DNA of 64,000 nucleotides from Clostridiales bacterium (GCA_018335855.1 JAGXRM010000027.1:1-64000), one strand, 5' to 3'. Numbered from the stretch's first letter, positions 9,648 through 18,899 are shown. Notes: generated by a model not told the origin, from the sequence alone. Made by a program: numbers and translations.

Positions 9648-11330
9648 TTAGACGATTTTTGCCCTGGCAAACGTTCTGGCCACTTCTATAATCTCCACTG
9701 TCACTTTTTCGCCCACATACGCACCTCCGGCCTGGACATCAATTACAAATCCACTGATTCTGCCGATGCCGTCATAGGGGTTATTTGCATGGGGTTCCTC
9801 AATTTTTACCTGGTGCTGCTCGCCGGGAGACACGGGAAATGCCAGCTGTTGTATTTCGTCCAAGCTCCCTGAAGCAATAATCCTGTATTTTTCTATGTGC
9901 ATGGTATCACTACCGCGGATAAAAATCGCTTTTCCCGTTTCTTCCTCCAGTTTTTTCAGGTAAGATCCACTGGGGCCAATTAACAAGCCAGCCACACTGT
10001 AGTGCATCTCTGCCAAAAGTGCTTCATCATCAAGACTGGCCATATATGATTTCAGTTGCCGCTCCGTTTTAGCGCTGATGACATCGGGACATAGCACTTT
10101 GCCGCGGCCGCCGCAATACGGGCAGGTCTGCTGCAGCACTGCGTCCAGGCCCTGTCTAGCCTTTTTTCGCGTCATTTCCACAAGCCCCAGCCCGGTCAGC
10201 CCCAAGACGTGTGACTTCGTCTTATCTTCCTTTGTTTTTTCGACCAGCTTTTCTAATATCTGCCGCCGATGCTCCTCGGAGTCCATATCGATAAAGTCGA
10301 TAATAATGATGCCGCCGATATCACGGAGGCGAATCTGTCGGACAATTTCTACGGCTGCGTCCAGGTTGGTTTTTAATACGGTGTCGGCCAGGTTGGTTTT
10401 GCCGATATATTTTCCTGTGTTCACATCGATGACTGTGAGCGCTTCCGTGTGGTCAAAAACAAGATATCCGCCGCAATCAAGCCATACAGTCCGTGAAAGA
10501 GCCCGCTCTATTTCATTTTCTACACCGTAAATATCAAATACCGGCGCGTCTCCGGTGTAGAGACTGACCTTTTTTATGAGTGAAGCATCTACATACTCTA
10601 ATGTCTCGATAATTTTTTCATACTCATAGCGTGTATCAATAATTAGTTGTTCAATCTGTTCGGTAAACAAATCTCGAATAATCCGGTAGATTAAATCCAG
10701 GTCCTGGTACACCAAAAATGGTGCAGATTTCTGCCTGTAACGGGATTGAATCTTTTCCCAGAGCGGCAGTAAAAAATTCAAGTCCTGACGGAATGCTTCT
10801 TCAGACTGGCCTTCGCCCACTGTCCTGACAATTAAGCCTTTCCCGTCGGGACGAAGTTCTGAAACAATTTCCTTTAGCCTGTCCCTCTCTTCTGATTCTT
10901 CAATACGACGAGATACGCCGGTATACTCCACAGTTGGCATCAGAACAAGGTAGCGGCCGGGGATGGTAATTTGACGCGTCAGGCGTGCTCCTTTACTGCC
11001 AAACGGCTCCTTAACAACCTGAACCATAATCTCTTCGCCGGGACGAAGTAGTTGTTCAATCGTAATTTTCGATTTTGTTTTATTTTCACTGTCTTCATCC
11101 GCTCCAGGCTGTGCATCATCCACGTAGAGAAAGGCGTTCCGTTCCAGCCCGATATCTACAAAAGCCGCCTGCATACCGGGAAGTACATTGGCTACAATGC
11201 CTTTATAAATATTTCCCACGACACGCTGGTGTACAGGCCTTTCCAAGTAGATTTCCACAGGTTTATCGTTTTCAATAACCGCAACCCGCGTCTGCTTGTT
11301 ATCACAGTTGATAACAATTTTTTTCTGCAT
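9648..11330 (-). CDS. rng: Ribonuclease G/E family endoribonuclease
   Basis: This 560-residue RNase E/G-type enzyme cleaves single-stranded RNA and acts in rRNA processing and mRNA decay. The N-terminal S1 domain is present (GNIYKGIVANVLPGMQAAFVDIG). The RNase H-like core has DVNTGKYIG and IDFIDMD, whose aspartates bind catalytic Mg. The zinc-link Cys pair is CPYCGGRG. A C-terminal OB/TRAM-like segment (GGAYVGEKVTVEI) follows; the long disordered scaffold of proteobacterial RNase E is absent. The ATG at 11330 is better spaced from GAGGTG than the TTG at 11333. The gene overlaps the preceding gene by 29 nt, so they are likely coupled. Confidence 0.93.
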   Translation of the reverse strand: MQKKIVINCDNKQTRVAVIENDKPVEIYLERPVHQRVVGNIYKGIVANVLPGMQAAFVDIGLERNAFLYVDDAQPGADEDSENKTKSKITIEQLLRPGEEIMVQVVKEPFGSKGARLTRQITIPGRYLVLMPTVEYTGVSRRIEESEERDRLKEIVSELRPDGKGLIVRTVGEGQSEEAFRQDLNFLLPLWEKIQSRYRQKSAPFLVYQDLDLIYRIIRDLFTEQIEQLIIDTRYEYEKIIETLEYVDASLIKKVSLYTGDAPVFDIYGVENEIERALSRTVWLDCGGYLVFDHTEALTVIDVNTGKYIGKTNLADTVLKTNLDAAVEIVRQIRLRDIGGIIIIDFIDMDSEEHRRQILEKLVEKTKEDKTKSHVLGLTGLGLVEMTRKKARQGLDAVLQQTCPYCGGRGKVLCPDVISAKTERQLKSYMASLDDEALLAEMHYSVAGLLIGPSGSYLKKLEEETGKAIFIRGSDTMHIEKYRIIASGSLDEIQQLAFPVSPGEQHQVKIEEPHANNPYDGIGRISGFVIDVQAGGAYVGEKVTVEIIEVARTFARAKIV

Positions 11331-12009
11331 CAATCAACACCTCTTTTTCCTTCAAACCTACGTCGGTCGGTGACTGTAAACAATTCCCCACGTTTAGATA
11401 CAATCCAGTCTTACGCAGACGGAGTTCTCCATGTTCCAGGTGCAGCAGGTGGAGAACTTCCCGCGGCTTGGCACCCCCGTCGCCTCCCGACCGCAGTAGC
11501 ATAGATAATTCGCCGGCAGCTGTGATCTCCAGACGCAATAATAAGGGACGGATATCCACAGTCTTTTCACCTTTTTTCCCCTGCCGTAAGACAGGAAGCG
11601 TTTCCGCTGCCAGAAGCAACCGTATATGTTCCGCCGCTGCAGACTGTTCATCCTGGGATAAAGGCAGGCGCCACGCGGACGCAAAGACCAGTGACATTAA
11701 CGGTGGAGTTTCAGGGGGTACAGGGCGCCAGGAAACGATGGTCATACCCTTTGGGAGAGTCTCACGTAGCCTTGTAAACTCTGTGTCTGAAAGCGACTCG
11801 CTAAACTGTATATCCAGATACTCCTCATCACTGATTGCACCTACAGGAAGTGCCGAAGCAAAAGACATTTTTGGATGGGGATTAAAACCGGCACTGTATG
11901 AGACAGGAAGCCCGGCCCGGCGGATGGCACGCTGCCAGGTTCGCATTAAGTCTAAGTGTGAGAGAAATCGCAGTGGAGCATCTTTAACAAAGTGAATCCA
12001 TACTCTCAT
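11302..12009 (-). CDS. TIGR03936/DUF2344 family protein
   Basis: This 235-residue protein begins RVWIHFVKDAPLRFLSHLD and continues RTWQRAIRRAGLPVSYSAGFNPHPKMSFA, the hallmark of the DUF2344 radical-SAM-linked family. In other bacteria this domain is found next to, or fused to, the C-terminus of TIGR03960 radical SAM proteins. Its biochemical role is not established. The ATG at 12009 is selected by GGAG 9 nt upstream; the longer open frame to 12087 is only overlap with the neighbouring gene. It overlaps the radical SAM gene by 26 nt and rng by 29 nt, so the three genes form one unit, suggesting an RNA-related task. Confidence 0.88.
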   Translation of the reverse strand: MRVWIHFVKDAPLRFLSHLDLMRTWQRAIRRAGLPVSYSAGFNPHPKMSFASALPVGAISDEEYLDIQFSESLSDTEFTRLRETLPKGMTIVSWRPVPPETPPLMSLVFASAWRLPLSQDEQSAAAEHIRLLLAAETLPVLRQGKKGEKTVDIRPLLLRLEITAAGELSMLLRSGGDGGAKPREVLHLLHLEHGELRLRKTGLYLNVGNCLQSPTDVGLKEKEVLIDAEKNCYQL

Positions 12010-13852
12010 GATGGCAGTCTCCTTTTTTTTCTTCCCGCTCAAGCAAAACGGCCATCCCGCAGCCCAGACAGTTCTCTCGGCAGTCATTGGTTACTTTGCC
12101 GTCAAGGCTCCGCTTAAACTCCCGCAGTAAAAAACGTTTCGTTACACCAGAATCCAAATGGTCCCATGGCAACGGGTCGTCTTCACCAAAACCCATACTG
12201 GCGCACTCTTTAATATCTAAACCACTCTCAGTAAAAGCTTGACGCCATCGTTCAAAGGAAAAATGCTCGCCCCATCCATCCAGTTTTGCACCGAGAGCCG
12301 CAGCACGGGCGATAACCGGTGCCAGGCGGCGTCCACCCCGGGCCAAGGCAGACTCAAGTATACTAGTCTTGGCATCAGGCCATGAAAACTGCAAGCCGCC
12401 GCCGCGAATTTCATTTTTTAACAGTTGTGTGCGGCGCATCATTTCATCCTCAGTGATTTGTCCTACCCACTGGAACGGTGTATGCGCCTTAGGCACGAAT
12501 ACAGAGGTGGAGACAGTTACCCGGGGCCGACCCTTCCCCCCTGCCTGCCTATACACTTTAACCACCTTACGCGCCAAATCAGCAATTCCGTGCAAATCTT
12601 CATCCGTCTCTGTAGGCAGGCCTAGCATAAAATAAAGCTTAACACCTGTCCACCCGGCAGAGAACGCATCTGACGCTGCTTTTAATAAGTCTTCTTCTGT
12701 TATATTCTTGTTGATAACATCCCTTAACCTCTGCGTTCCCGCTTCCGGCGCAAAGGTCAGGCCACTTTTTCGGACTCTTTGCACCTGCTGGGCCAACTCA
12801 CCGGAAAAGGAATCAAGCCGTAAAGACGGTAGGGATAGTGAGACTCCGAGGGCGGCCATCTCCCGGCCCAGTTCTTCGACCAACTGATCAAGAGCTCCGT
12901 AATCACCACTGCTTAATGAGCTAAGTGCGATTTCCTCATATCCTGTACTGGACACCATCTTTTTTGCCAGTTTCTGTAATGTTTCGGGAGAACGCTCCCT
13001 AACGGGCCTGTAAATTATGCCAGCCTGACAAAACCGGCATCCTCTTGTGCAGCCGCGAAATAGCTCAAGAACCAGCCGGTCGTGGACAATACCTCCGTAT
13101 GGTACAATGAAGTCCGTGGGGTAATCTGCCGTTTCCAGATCGGCAACCACCGCTCTCCTTACTTGAGGGGGGAAATCCTCAGACACAGGGCGTGTGCCCA
13201 TATAACGCCCGTCATCATAAGTATCCCGATAAAAAGAAGGGACGTATACGCCTGTTACTCCGGCAAGGCGGCGTAGCTTATCTTCTCTTGAGATATGTGC
13301 TTCCGCCGCTAGTATCTGTAAAACCTGGGGCAATGTTTCTTCCGCATCACCAATGATAAAAAAGTCAAAAAAATCGGCTAACGGCTCCGGGTTATATGCG
13401 CCGGGGCCTCCTCCCACGATAAGAGGATCCCTGTCCCCCCGGTCTGCCTGATACAGAGGAATACCCGATAAATCCAGCATTTGGATAATTGTAGCATACG
13501 AGAGTTCATACTGCAACGTAAAACCAACCAGGTCAAAGTCGTGCAGGGGCGTCACCGTTTCCAGTGAACAAAGGGGGAAGGACTCATCCCGCATAATTTT
13601 CTCCAGATCGGCGTCCGGCATGAACACCCGCTCCGCAGCCCAGCTTTCGTTCTGATTAACAATATGGTAGAGAATTTTTAATCCTAAGTGGGACATGCCA
13701 ATCTCATACAAATCCGGGAACGCCAACGCTATTTTGACCAACGTTGTTTGATGGCTTTTATGTACGGCATTAATCTCATTACCTGAATACCGCGTAGGTT
13801 TTTGCACGCGGGGCAAAATTGTATCCCAAAAAATACTACGGTAATCTTTCAT
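11984..13852 (-). CDS. B12-binding-like radical SAM protein, TIGR03960 family
   Basis: This 622-residue radical SAM protein has an N-terminal cobalamin-binding-like region (FPDLYEIGMSHLGLKILYHIVN), a GGGPGAYNPEPL block, and a radical SAM core with the cluster motif CTRGCRFCQAG (CX3CX2C, about residues 270-277). The C-terminus carries ECASMGFGEDDPLPWDHL and a Cys-rich end (CRENCLGCGM) that may bind a second cluster. The substrate is unknown. TIGR03960 proteins are consistently paired with DUF2344 and often with RNase G, as here. The ATG at 13852 follows GGAGGG. A modification of RNA or of a ribosome-associated protein is a reasonable guess but unproven. Confidence 0.9.
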   Translation of the reverse strand: MKDYRSIFWDTILPRVQKPTRYSGNEINAVHKSHQTTLVKIALAFPDLYEIGMSHLGLKILYHIVNQNESWAAERVFMPDADLEKIMRDESFPLCSLETVTPLHDFDLVGFTLQYELSYATIIQMLDLSGIPLYQADRGDRDPLIVGGGPGAYNPEPLADFFDFFIIGDAEETLPQVLQILAAEAHISREDKLRRLAGVTGVYVPSFYRDTYDDGRYMGTRPVSEDFPPQVRRAVVADLETADYPTDFIVPYGGIVHDRLVLELFRGCTRGCRFCQAGIIYRPVRERSPETLQKLAKKMVSSTGYEEIALSSLSSGDYGALDQLVEELGREMAALGVSLSLPSLRLDSFSGELAQQVQRVRKSGLTFAPEAGTQRLRDVINKNITEEDLLKAASDAFSAGWTGVKLYFMLGLPTETDEDLHGIADLARKVVKVYRQAGGKGRPRVTVSTSVFVPKAHTPFQWVGQITEDEMMRRTQLLKNEIRGGGLQFSWPDAKTSILESALARGGRRLAPVIARAAALGAKLDGWGEHFSFERWRQAFTESGLDIKECASMGFGEDDPLPWDHLDSGVTKRFLLREFKRSLDGKVTNDCRENCLGCGMAVLLEREEKKGDCHHESMDSLC

Positions 13853-13958
13853 AGTCCCTCCGTTATCTGAAAAGTTCCTAACTACCCTATTTTACCACTA
13901 TTTCGCAATTTTAAAATACTTCTCTTCTGGCTTGTCTAAATCCTCTCTATATATATTA

Positions 13959-13992
13959 AAAACGTCCTGCTACTTGCGCTGCAGGACGTTTT
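13959..13992 (-). terminator. Terminator overlapping the spoIVFB 3' end
   Basis: A 12-bp perfect stem (AAAACGTCCTGC at 13959-13970 with GCAGGACGTTTT at 13981-13992) encloses the last codons of spoIVFB and is followed on the minus strand by TTTTTAA. It separates the spoIVF genes from the radical SAM operon. Confidence 0.85.
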
Positions 13993-14854
13993 GCATCGTG
14001 GCATAAATCCCTTTATATACAACTGTGTCAACTACTTCATTTTCCAGGGCCTCCCCAAGAACTTTGCCATCACGAGAAACAACAACAATCCGATGATACT
14101 TCTTCATGGCAAAGCGCCTGAGCACCTCCTTTAACGGAGCGTCCTCCAAAGCCATCAGAGTTACGAGCGGCATAACACCCTGCTCAACGAACATTTTCTT
14201 CTTACGCCCCAGGCTGCGAATAAATGTATACATCGCCACAGTCCGTTCCTTGGATGCGGCATAAAAAAGGAAAAATGATGCTGCAAACAATGTGATATGA
14301 AAATGCTCATGCAGAAACAGATATACAGCTATTGCAAGGAGAATAAACGCCATTAAATGGCTGATACGAATCGCCAGTTCTGTTGCTTGCTGAAATCCCA
14401 TTGTCCCGGCCAGTCGTGCCCGTAGAACTCTGCCGCCGTCTAGCGGTAATGCCGGTAGCAGGTTAAAAAATCCCAGTACCAGATTACAACGGATAAAAAA
14501 TAAAAATGTTTCATGCTGCTGCAATGAAGGTACATTTGCGTAGGCAATCACAGCAAGCGCTGCCAGTGTAAAATTGAATAACGGCCCGGCCAAAGCCACA
14601 TTACTCTCTACTTGGGGGTCAAGCTCAAGCACATCCTCGATTCTGGCCACTCCGCCAAAAGGAAACAGTTCAACATCCCCAACTTCAAGACCATGAGCAC
14701 GGGCTACTAACATATGAATGATTTCATGTGCAAAAACTAAGCCGAATAATATCAATGTTTCTGCCAAATAGCCGTAAAAGGCCAACAAAAACAGGAGCAG
14801 TATAAAGACCCAGTGAAACTTGACAGAAATCCCGCCAAAGCTGAAAATCTTCAA
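13970..14854 (-). CDS. spoIVFB: Site-2 intramembrane metalloprotease SpoIVFB
   Basis: This 294-residue polytopic membrane protease has the zinc motif HEIIH at 43-47 within a membrane segment and the third ligand in NLLPALPLDGGRV (Asp139). A cytoplasmic C-terminal domain from about residue 225 resembles a CBS pair half. SpoIVFB cleaves pro-sigma-K in the mother cell of sporulating bacteria. The start is TTG at 14854 behind AAGGAGG. The gene is adjacent to spoIVFA, 18 nt away, and near rplU/rpmA, as in Bacillus. Without a sigK gene in the window, the substrate is inferred from homology. Confidence 0.9.
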   Translation of the reverse strand: MKIFSFGGISVKFHWVFILLLFLLAFYGYLAETLILFGLVFAHEIIHMLVARAHGLEVGDVELFPFGGVARIEDVLELDPQVESNVALAGPLFNFTLAALAVIAYANVPSLQQHETFLFFIRCNLVLGFFNLLPALPLDGGRVLRARLAGTMGFQQATELAIRISHLMAFILLAIAVYLFLHEHFHITLFAASFFLFYAASKERTVAMYTFIRSLGRKKKMFVEQGVMPLVTLMALEDAPLKEVLRRFAMKKYHRIVVVSRDGKVLGEALENEVVDTVVYKGIYATMQNVLQRK

Positions 14855-14872
14855 GTTCTGCCTCCTTTAATA

Positions 14873-15661
14873 TTAGGGCTCATCCAAAAACTCTTGCGGA
14901 TCCACGGGTTGCCCTTCCTTCCATACTTCAAAATGTAAATGACTGTCACCCTGGGAAACAGGGGCAATCACGCCAAGCATTTGGCCGCGTATCACTTGCT
15001 CACCCGAAGACACCTGAGGTTCGGCAATCCGTCCATAAATTGTTACCATATCTTCGTCATGCTCCACATAGACGGTTATGCCGTAAACAGGATGCTCCTG
15101 AACTAAAGAGACTCTCCCGGAAAAAGCAGCGTACACCGGGGAACCGCTATCGGCTGCAACATCGATACCATAATGCATTTCTATTCGGTCCTCATAAGGG
15201 TGGGTCCTTATACCATAGGGACTTACAAGCACTCCGTTGACGGGTACAGCCATCGTTTCTGACACCCGGTTGACCGGATTCGGCTCTGCAGTTTCTGAAT
15301 GACGGCGCCAATTAAAATCACGTACCGTCTGCATAACGGGACGGGCTGACTCCACCAATTCAGTGGGGCTCACCTGGTGAACGGTCAAATAATGTACAGC
15401 ATCCACAAGACGGTTTGTCAGCGGAAGATTCAGCAGACTGAATAAACCGAGACAGATAACTACGAGAATGGCGGCAACAGATTTTTGAAAGAGATGTTCG
15501 TTCATGGTGCGGATAAATTGGGCAGGAAGATTTTCCAAACTTAATCGTTTGCTTTCCGGGTCCGGTTCACTCCACAGGGAGTCCTCTCTTTTTGACGCTC
15601 GTTGTTGTAACCGTTCCCGGAGAGTCGACTTAGGCAACTGCCATTTCTTTTTTTTATTCAA
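14873..15661 (-). CDS. spoIVFA: SpoIVFA-like M23 (LytM-domain) membrane protein
   Basis: This 262-residue protein has a basic cytoplasmic N-terminus, one membrane segment at about 61-79 and an extracytoplasmic LytM/peptidase-M23 domain at about 140-255. The zinc ligands appear preserved: His163 and Asp167 in MHYGID, and His243 in HLHFEVW. The position that usually supplies another catalytic His (YxHL) reads YGRI. In Bacillus, SpoIVFA anchors and inhibits SpoIVFB until cleaved by SpoIVB/CtpB. The TTG start follows GGGGGTG. The gene directly precedes spoIVFB, which supports the regulator role over a wall hydrolase. Confidence 0.82.
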   Translation of the reverse strand: MNKKKKWQLPKSTLRERLQQRASKREDSLWSEPDPESKRLSLENLPAQFIRTMNEHLFQKSVAAILVVICLGLFSLLNLPLTNRLVDAVHYLTVHQVSPTELVESARPVMQTVRDFNWRRHSETAEPNPVNRVSETMAVPVNGVLVSPYGIRTHPYEDRIEMHYGIDVAADSGSPVYAAFSGRVSLVQEHPVYGITVYVEHDEDMVTIYGRIAEPQVSSGEQVIRGQMLGVIAPVSQGDSHLHFEVWKEGQPVDPQEFLDEP

Positions 15662-15744
15662 AGTGTCACCCCCGGATAGTTTGTCCTTATGAGATTATAT
15701 TTGCCCGGGAGGAAAGATATGCTAAAAATAAAGGGAACTAAACA

Positions 15745-15777
15745 GATAAAAAAAACGGCTCTGATTATGAGCCGTTT
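15745..15777 (-). terminator. Terminator after rodA
   Basis: The stem AAACGGCTC (15753-15761) pairs with GAGCCGTTT (15769-15777) around a 7-nt loop, with a T run downstream on the minus strand. It ends the unit whose last gene is rodA. Confidence 0.85.
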
Positions 15778-15812
15778 CGTTAATGTCAAATGTTAAACCC
15801 GACCCCATTGGA

Positions 15813-16919
15813 TTAGAACATGAGTTTGTGGCGGCGCATGCCGATGTTTAATACTAAGCCGATAGCAATCATGTTCATAAGCAGAGAACTGCCGCCGTAT
15901 GACATAAAGGGTAGGGGCAGGCCTGTTACCGGCATCATGCCGATGGTCATGCCGATATTGACCAGCACCTGGAAGGTAATCATGGTAGCTACACCAATGC
16001 AAATCAGGGTGCCGAAGGTATCTTTGGCAACGTATGCTGTGCGTATAACACGAAAAATGAGAAGCATAAACAGCAGCAGCAGTACGACTCCTCCGATAAA
16101 ACCGGCCTCTTCGGCCAATACGGAAAAGATAAAATCGGTGTGTTGTTCGAGTAGAAACTCTAACTGATTCTGTGTGCCTTCAAAAATCCCTTTTCCCCGC
16201 AGTCCTCCAGAGCCGATGGCAATCATGGATTGCATGAGTTGATAGCCGTGCCCCAGCGGATCTGTTTCCGGATTCAGGAAAACCGTCAGCCTCATTTTCT
16301 GATAATCCTTTAACCTTAACCAAAGAAGCGGAAAGCCAATCACAACTCCGCTTATCGCATACGTCAGCAGATGTCGCACTTTGGCACCGGCCATAAAAAG
16401 CATACCAAACACAATTACGATAAAGACCACGGATGTACCAAGGTCCGGTTGCAAAAAGATGAGTCCCATGGGGATTAAAACATAGAAAAAAGAGGGGATA
16501 ACACTAAACAGGCTGTCAAAATTCCCCTCCCGGGCGGCCAAATGGCGTGCCAGGGAAATGATAATAATAATTTTTGCAAATTCCGAAGGCTGCAGTTCAA
16601 AAACCCGCAAATCAATCCAGCGTTGAGCTCCGCCGGTTTCTTTGCCGATAAAAAGAACGGCCAGCAACAGTATCAAATTCAGCCCGTAAAGATAATGGGA
16701 AAAGCGGTAAAATTGAGTATAATCGATGGTGAGGATAATAATAAGAACAATAAAACCGACCAAAAACCGAATAGCCTGTCTTTTTACATAAAACATTGGA
16801 TCTCCGGAAGGATTGACCAGGGTGGCGCTGCTAATAATAATTAAGCTGACGGCCATGATAGCCAGAACAGTCAAAAGAAGCAGGTAGTCGAAGTTTCTTA
16901 GCAATCGGCGGTCAAACAA
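15813..16919 (-). CDS. rodA: Peptidoglycan glycosyltransferase RodA
   Basis: This 368-residue SEDS-family protein polymerises lipid II for cell elongation together with PBP2. About ten membrane segments are visible. The conserved SEDS motifs are present: QPSEFAKI in the first half, LQPDLGTS, the long loop with NPETDPLGHGYQLMQSMIAIGSGG, and the C-terminal LPFMSYGGSS. The start is TTG at 16919 behind AGGGGTGG. The cognate PBP2 gene mrdA and mreBCD lie upstream in the same direction with minCDE in between, a common arrangement in Clostridia. A terminator lies just upstream, so expression may depend on read-through or on a promoter I did not find. Confidence 0.95.
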   Translation of the reverse strand: MFDRRLLRNFDYLLLLTVLAIMAVSLIIISSATLVNPSGDPMFYVKRQAIRFLVGFIVLIIILTIDYTQFYRFSHYLYGLNLILLLAVLFIGKETGGAQRWIDLRVFELQPSEFAKIIIIISLARHLAAREGNFDSLFSVIPSFFYVLIPMGLIFLQPDLGTSVVFIVIVFGMLFMAGAKVRHLLTYAISGVVIGFPLLWLRLKDYQKMRLTVFLNPETDPLGHGYQLMQSMIAIGSGGLRGKGIFEGTQNQLEFLLEQHTDFIFSVLAEEAGFIGGVVLLLLFMLLIFRVIRTAYVAKDTFGTLICIGVATMITFQVLVNIGMTIGMMPVTGLPLPFMSYGGSSLLMNMIAIGLVLNIGMRRHKLMF

Positions 16920-16940
16920 GTATATCCACCCCTAGCGATT

Positions 16941-16976
16941 AAAAAAAATAAGTGCGGGGAAAAGTCCCGCACTTAT
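16941..16976 (-). terminator. Terminator after minE
   Basis: An 11-bp stem (ATAAGTGCGGG at 16948-16958 with CCCGCACTTAT at 16966-16976) is followed on the minus strand by eight T residues. It closes the minCDE unit before rodA. Confidence 0.88.
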
Positions 16977-17021
16977 ATTATAAGGCATGTTTGTATCCAG
17001 GTAAAGCGGAAAGAAACGGCT

Positions 17022-17288
17022 TTAAACGGTGCGACGGATTGCTTTGATGGCGAGGTTGGCTTCCAGCACCGCAGTACCGTCCGTACGATGCATATTAATT
17101 TGAGTATTCTCTTCGTCAATCTCCATATAGGTAGAAATAACCCGGATCAATTCTTCTTTTATTTTGTCCAGAAATTCCGGCGAGACACTGGCGCGGTCGT
17201 GAACAAGCACAAGGCGCAGCCTTTCTTTTGCAATATCCTTGCTATCCTGCTTTCCGACGAGGGCATTTAGCAAAGCGCGCAGGTTCAT
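17022..17288 (-). CDS. minE: Cell division topological specificity factor MinE
   Basis: This 88-residue protein is of typical MinE length. The N-terminal part (LVGKQDSKDIAKERLRLVLVHDR) is the MinD-interacting helix/strand, and the C-terminal dimerisation domain includes KEELIRVISTYMEID. MinE displaces MinD from the membrane and drives pole-to-pole oscillation, which restricts Z-ring placement. It is 15 nt downstream of minD. The presence of MinE rather than only DivIVA is usual in Clostridia. Confidence 0.95.
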   Translation of the reverse strand: MNLRALLNALVGKQDSKDIAKERLRLVLVHDRASVSPEFLDKIKEELIRVISTYMEIDEENTQINMHRTDGTAVLEANLAIKAIRRTV

Positions 17289-17303
17289 GTCGACACTCCC
17301 TTC

Positions 17304-18104
17304 CTAGCCGCCGAGGCCCATCATTTTTTTCAGTTTGTTGAAGATGGAGCTGTTTTTATGAAGTTCGAGGAAAGGAACGTCCTCTCCCACCACACGGCGC
17401 ACGATATTGCGGTACGCCTGTCCGGACATAGCCCCGTTCTCCGAAGTCACTACCGGTTCTCCACGGTTTGTGGAGATAATAATTCGTTCATCGTCGGGAA
17501 TCACACCGATAAGGTCTATAGCGAGGATTTCTAAGATATCCTCGATATCCATCATATCCCCTCTCTTGACCATATCAGGACGAAGCCGGTTGATGATAAG
17601 TCTGGGATCACCCAGTTCCGCCGCTTCCAGCAGGCCGATAATCCTGTCGGCGTCACGCACGGCGGAAACTTCCGGTGTGGTAACAATCAGTGCCCGGTCA
17701 GCACCGGCGATAGCATTACGAAACCCTTGTTCAATCCCCGCCGGGCAATCCACCAGAACAAAGTCAAACTCTTCCTTAAGCTCTGAACAAAGAACTTTCA
17801 TTTGTTCCGGGGTAACCGCATTTTTGTCTCTGGTTTGTGCGGCAGGCAATAAGAAGAGGGTATCGTACCGCTTGTCCCGGATTAACGCTTGCTTTGAACG
17901 GCAACGGCCTTCCACCACATCCACCAAGTCATAAACAATTCTGTTTTCAAGCCCCATCACCACATCCAGGTTTCTTAAACCGATATCCGCGTCAATGAGG
18001 GCTACTTTTTTCCCGAGCAGGGCCAAGCCTACCCCAAGGTTGGCAACTGATGTCGTTTTGCCGACACCGCCTTTTCCCGAGGTAATAACAATTACTTCAC
18101 CCAT
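17304..18104 (-). CDS. minD: Septum site-determining ATPase MinD
   Basis: This 266-residue ParA/MinD-type ATPase has the deviant Walker A motif KGGVGKT at 11-17, with the signature lysine, and VLVDCPAGIE as Walker B-region. The C-terminal end (NKLKKMMGL) is an amphipathic membrane-targeting helix. MinD binds the membrane with ATP and recruits MinC to block FtsZ assembly away from midcell. It is flanked by minC and minE in one unit. Confidence 0.96.
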   Translation of the reverse strand: MGEVIVITSGKGGVGKTTSVANLGVGLALLGKKVALIDADIGLRNLDVVMGLENRIVYDLVDVVEGRCRSKQALIRDKRYDTLFLLPAAQTRDKNAVTPEQMKVLCSELKEEFDFVLVDCPAGIEQGFRNAIAGADRALIVTTPEVSAVRDADRIIGLLEAAELGDPRLIINRLRPDMVKRGDMMDIEDILEILAIDLIGVIPDDERIIISTNRGEPVVTSENGAMSGQAYRNIVRRVVGEDVPFLELHKNSSIFNKLKKMMGLGG

Positions 18105-18131
18105 TCACCTCAACCCCTTTTCATTCTTTCT

Positions 18132-18803
18132 CTAAGAACCCAACTTCGTGGTGACAGACGCAATCATAATCCTATCATCACTGATATACGCGTATTCGGG
18201 CTGGTCGGGAAGCAAAGAAGCCTCGTCCGGAGCCCTGGATATTACATCAGCAATGCGTAACTGTGTCGGTGCCAATCGCAGAGCAACGACGGATGCGCTA
18301 CGGTCCCCACCAACCCCGGCGTGAGCGATGCCGCGGATTGTGCCGTAAACAAAAATGTCACCCTCAGCTACAATTTCAGCCCCCGGATTTACATCACCAA
18401 GAACGACGACGGTGCCGGGGAAATGAATTCCCTGCCCCGATCGCAGTGTTCTTTTAATTACTAAAGAACGGCCTTCTTTGTACCCTTCCATTTTCAACTC
18501 GTCAATACCGCCAGAACGGCGACCTGCTGAAGAAACAACCGGTGGCCGGTCAGACACGGTTTGGATTGCCACAAGTTTCATTTTGCTATGCTTCCCGATG
18601 ACGCTAGCCAGCAGTTCTTTTTCTTCCGGCGCTAACTGTCGCGACCCCACATCGACGCGGACTTCAGCCTCGGCAAAGAAGGATGCCCTCTGCTGAAGGC
18701 GTATCGTCAGGTCTGAAATAATGTCCTCTAAACTTATCCCATCAAGACAATAAATGGTGACTCCTTCTTTGGTTCCTTTAAATTCCACTGTCTGTTTATT
18801 CAT
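18132..18803 (-). CDS. minC: Septum site-determining inhibitor MinC
   Basis: The 223-residue protein has an N-terminal FtsZ-inhibiting domain and a C-terminal beta-helix domain that binds MinD and dimerises. The latter is recognisable in RSGQGIHFPGTVVVLGDVNPGAE, IVAEGDIFVYGTIRG and AHAGVGGD (about 120-175). MinC prevents Z-ring formation at the poles. The ATG at 18803 follows GGAGG. It is the first gene of minCDE, and a terminator at the mrdA end separates it from the shape genes upstream. Confidence 0.94.
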   Translation of the reverse strand: MNKQTVEFKGTKEGVTIYCLDGISLEDIISDLTIRLQQRASFFAEAEVRVDVGSRQLAPEEKELLASVIGKHSKMKLVAIQTVSDRPPVVSSAGRRSGGIDELKMEGYKEGRSLVIKRTLRSGQGIHFPGTVVVLGDVNPGAEIVAEGDIFVYGTIRGIAHAGVGGDRSASVVALRLAPTQLRIADVISRAPDEASLLPDQPEYAYISDDRIMIASVTTKLGS

Positions 18804-18831
18804 AAGCGCCTCCGTTGGCTAAGCTATATAC

Positions 18832-18860
18832 ATCACATTGATTTCGGCACCCGTCGTCAA
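18832..18860 (-). promoter_or_regulatory. Possible sigma-A promoter of minCDE
   Basis: On the minus strand, TTGACG (18855-18860) and TGTGAT (18832-18837) are 17 nt apart. The -10 box is a weak match (4 of 6). The placement between the mrdA terminator and minC makes a promoter here likely. Confidence 0.4.
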
Positions 18861-18899
18861 AATCCTGCCAGTATATAAAAATTACGACAATACCCCTAG

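Noticed and set aside
11302-12087. Longer form of the DUF2344 protein starting at 12087
   Set aside because: The extra N-terminal 26 residues only overlap the radical SAM gene, and a clear ribosome site supports the start at 12009.
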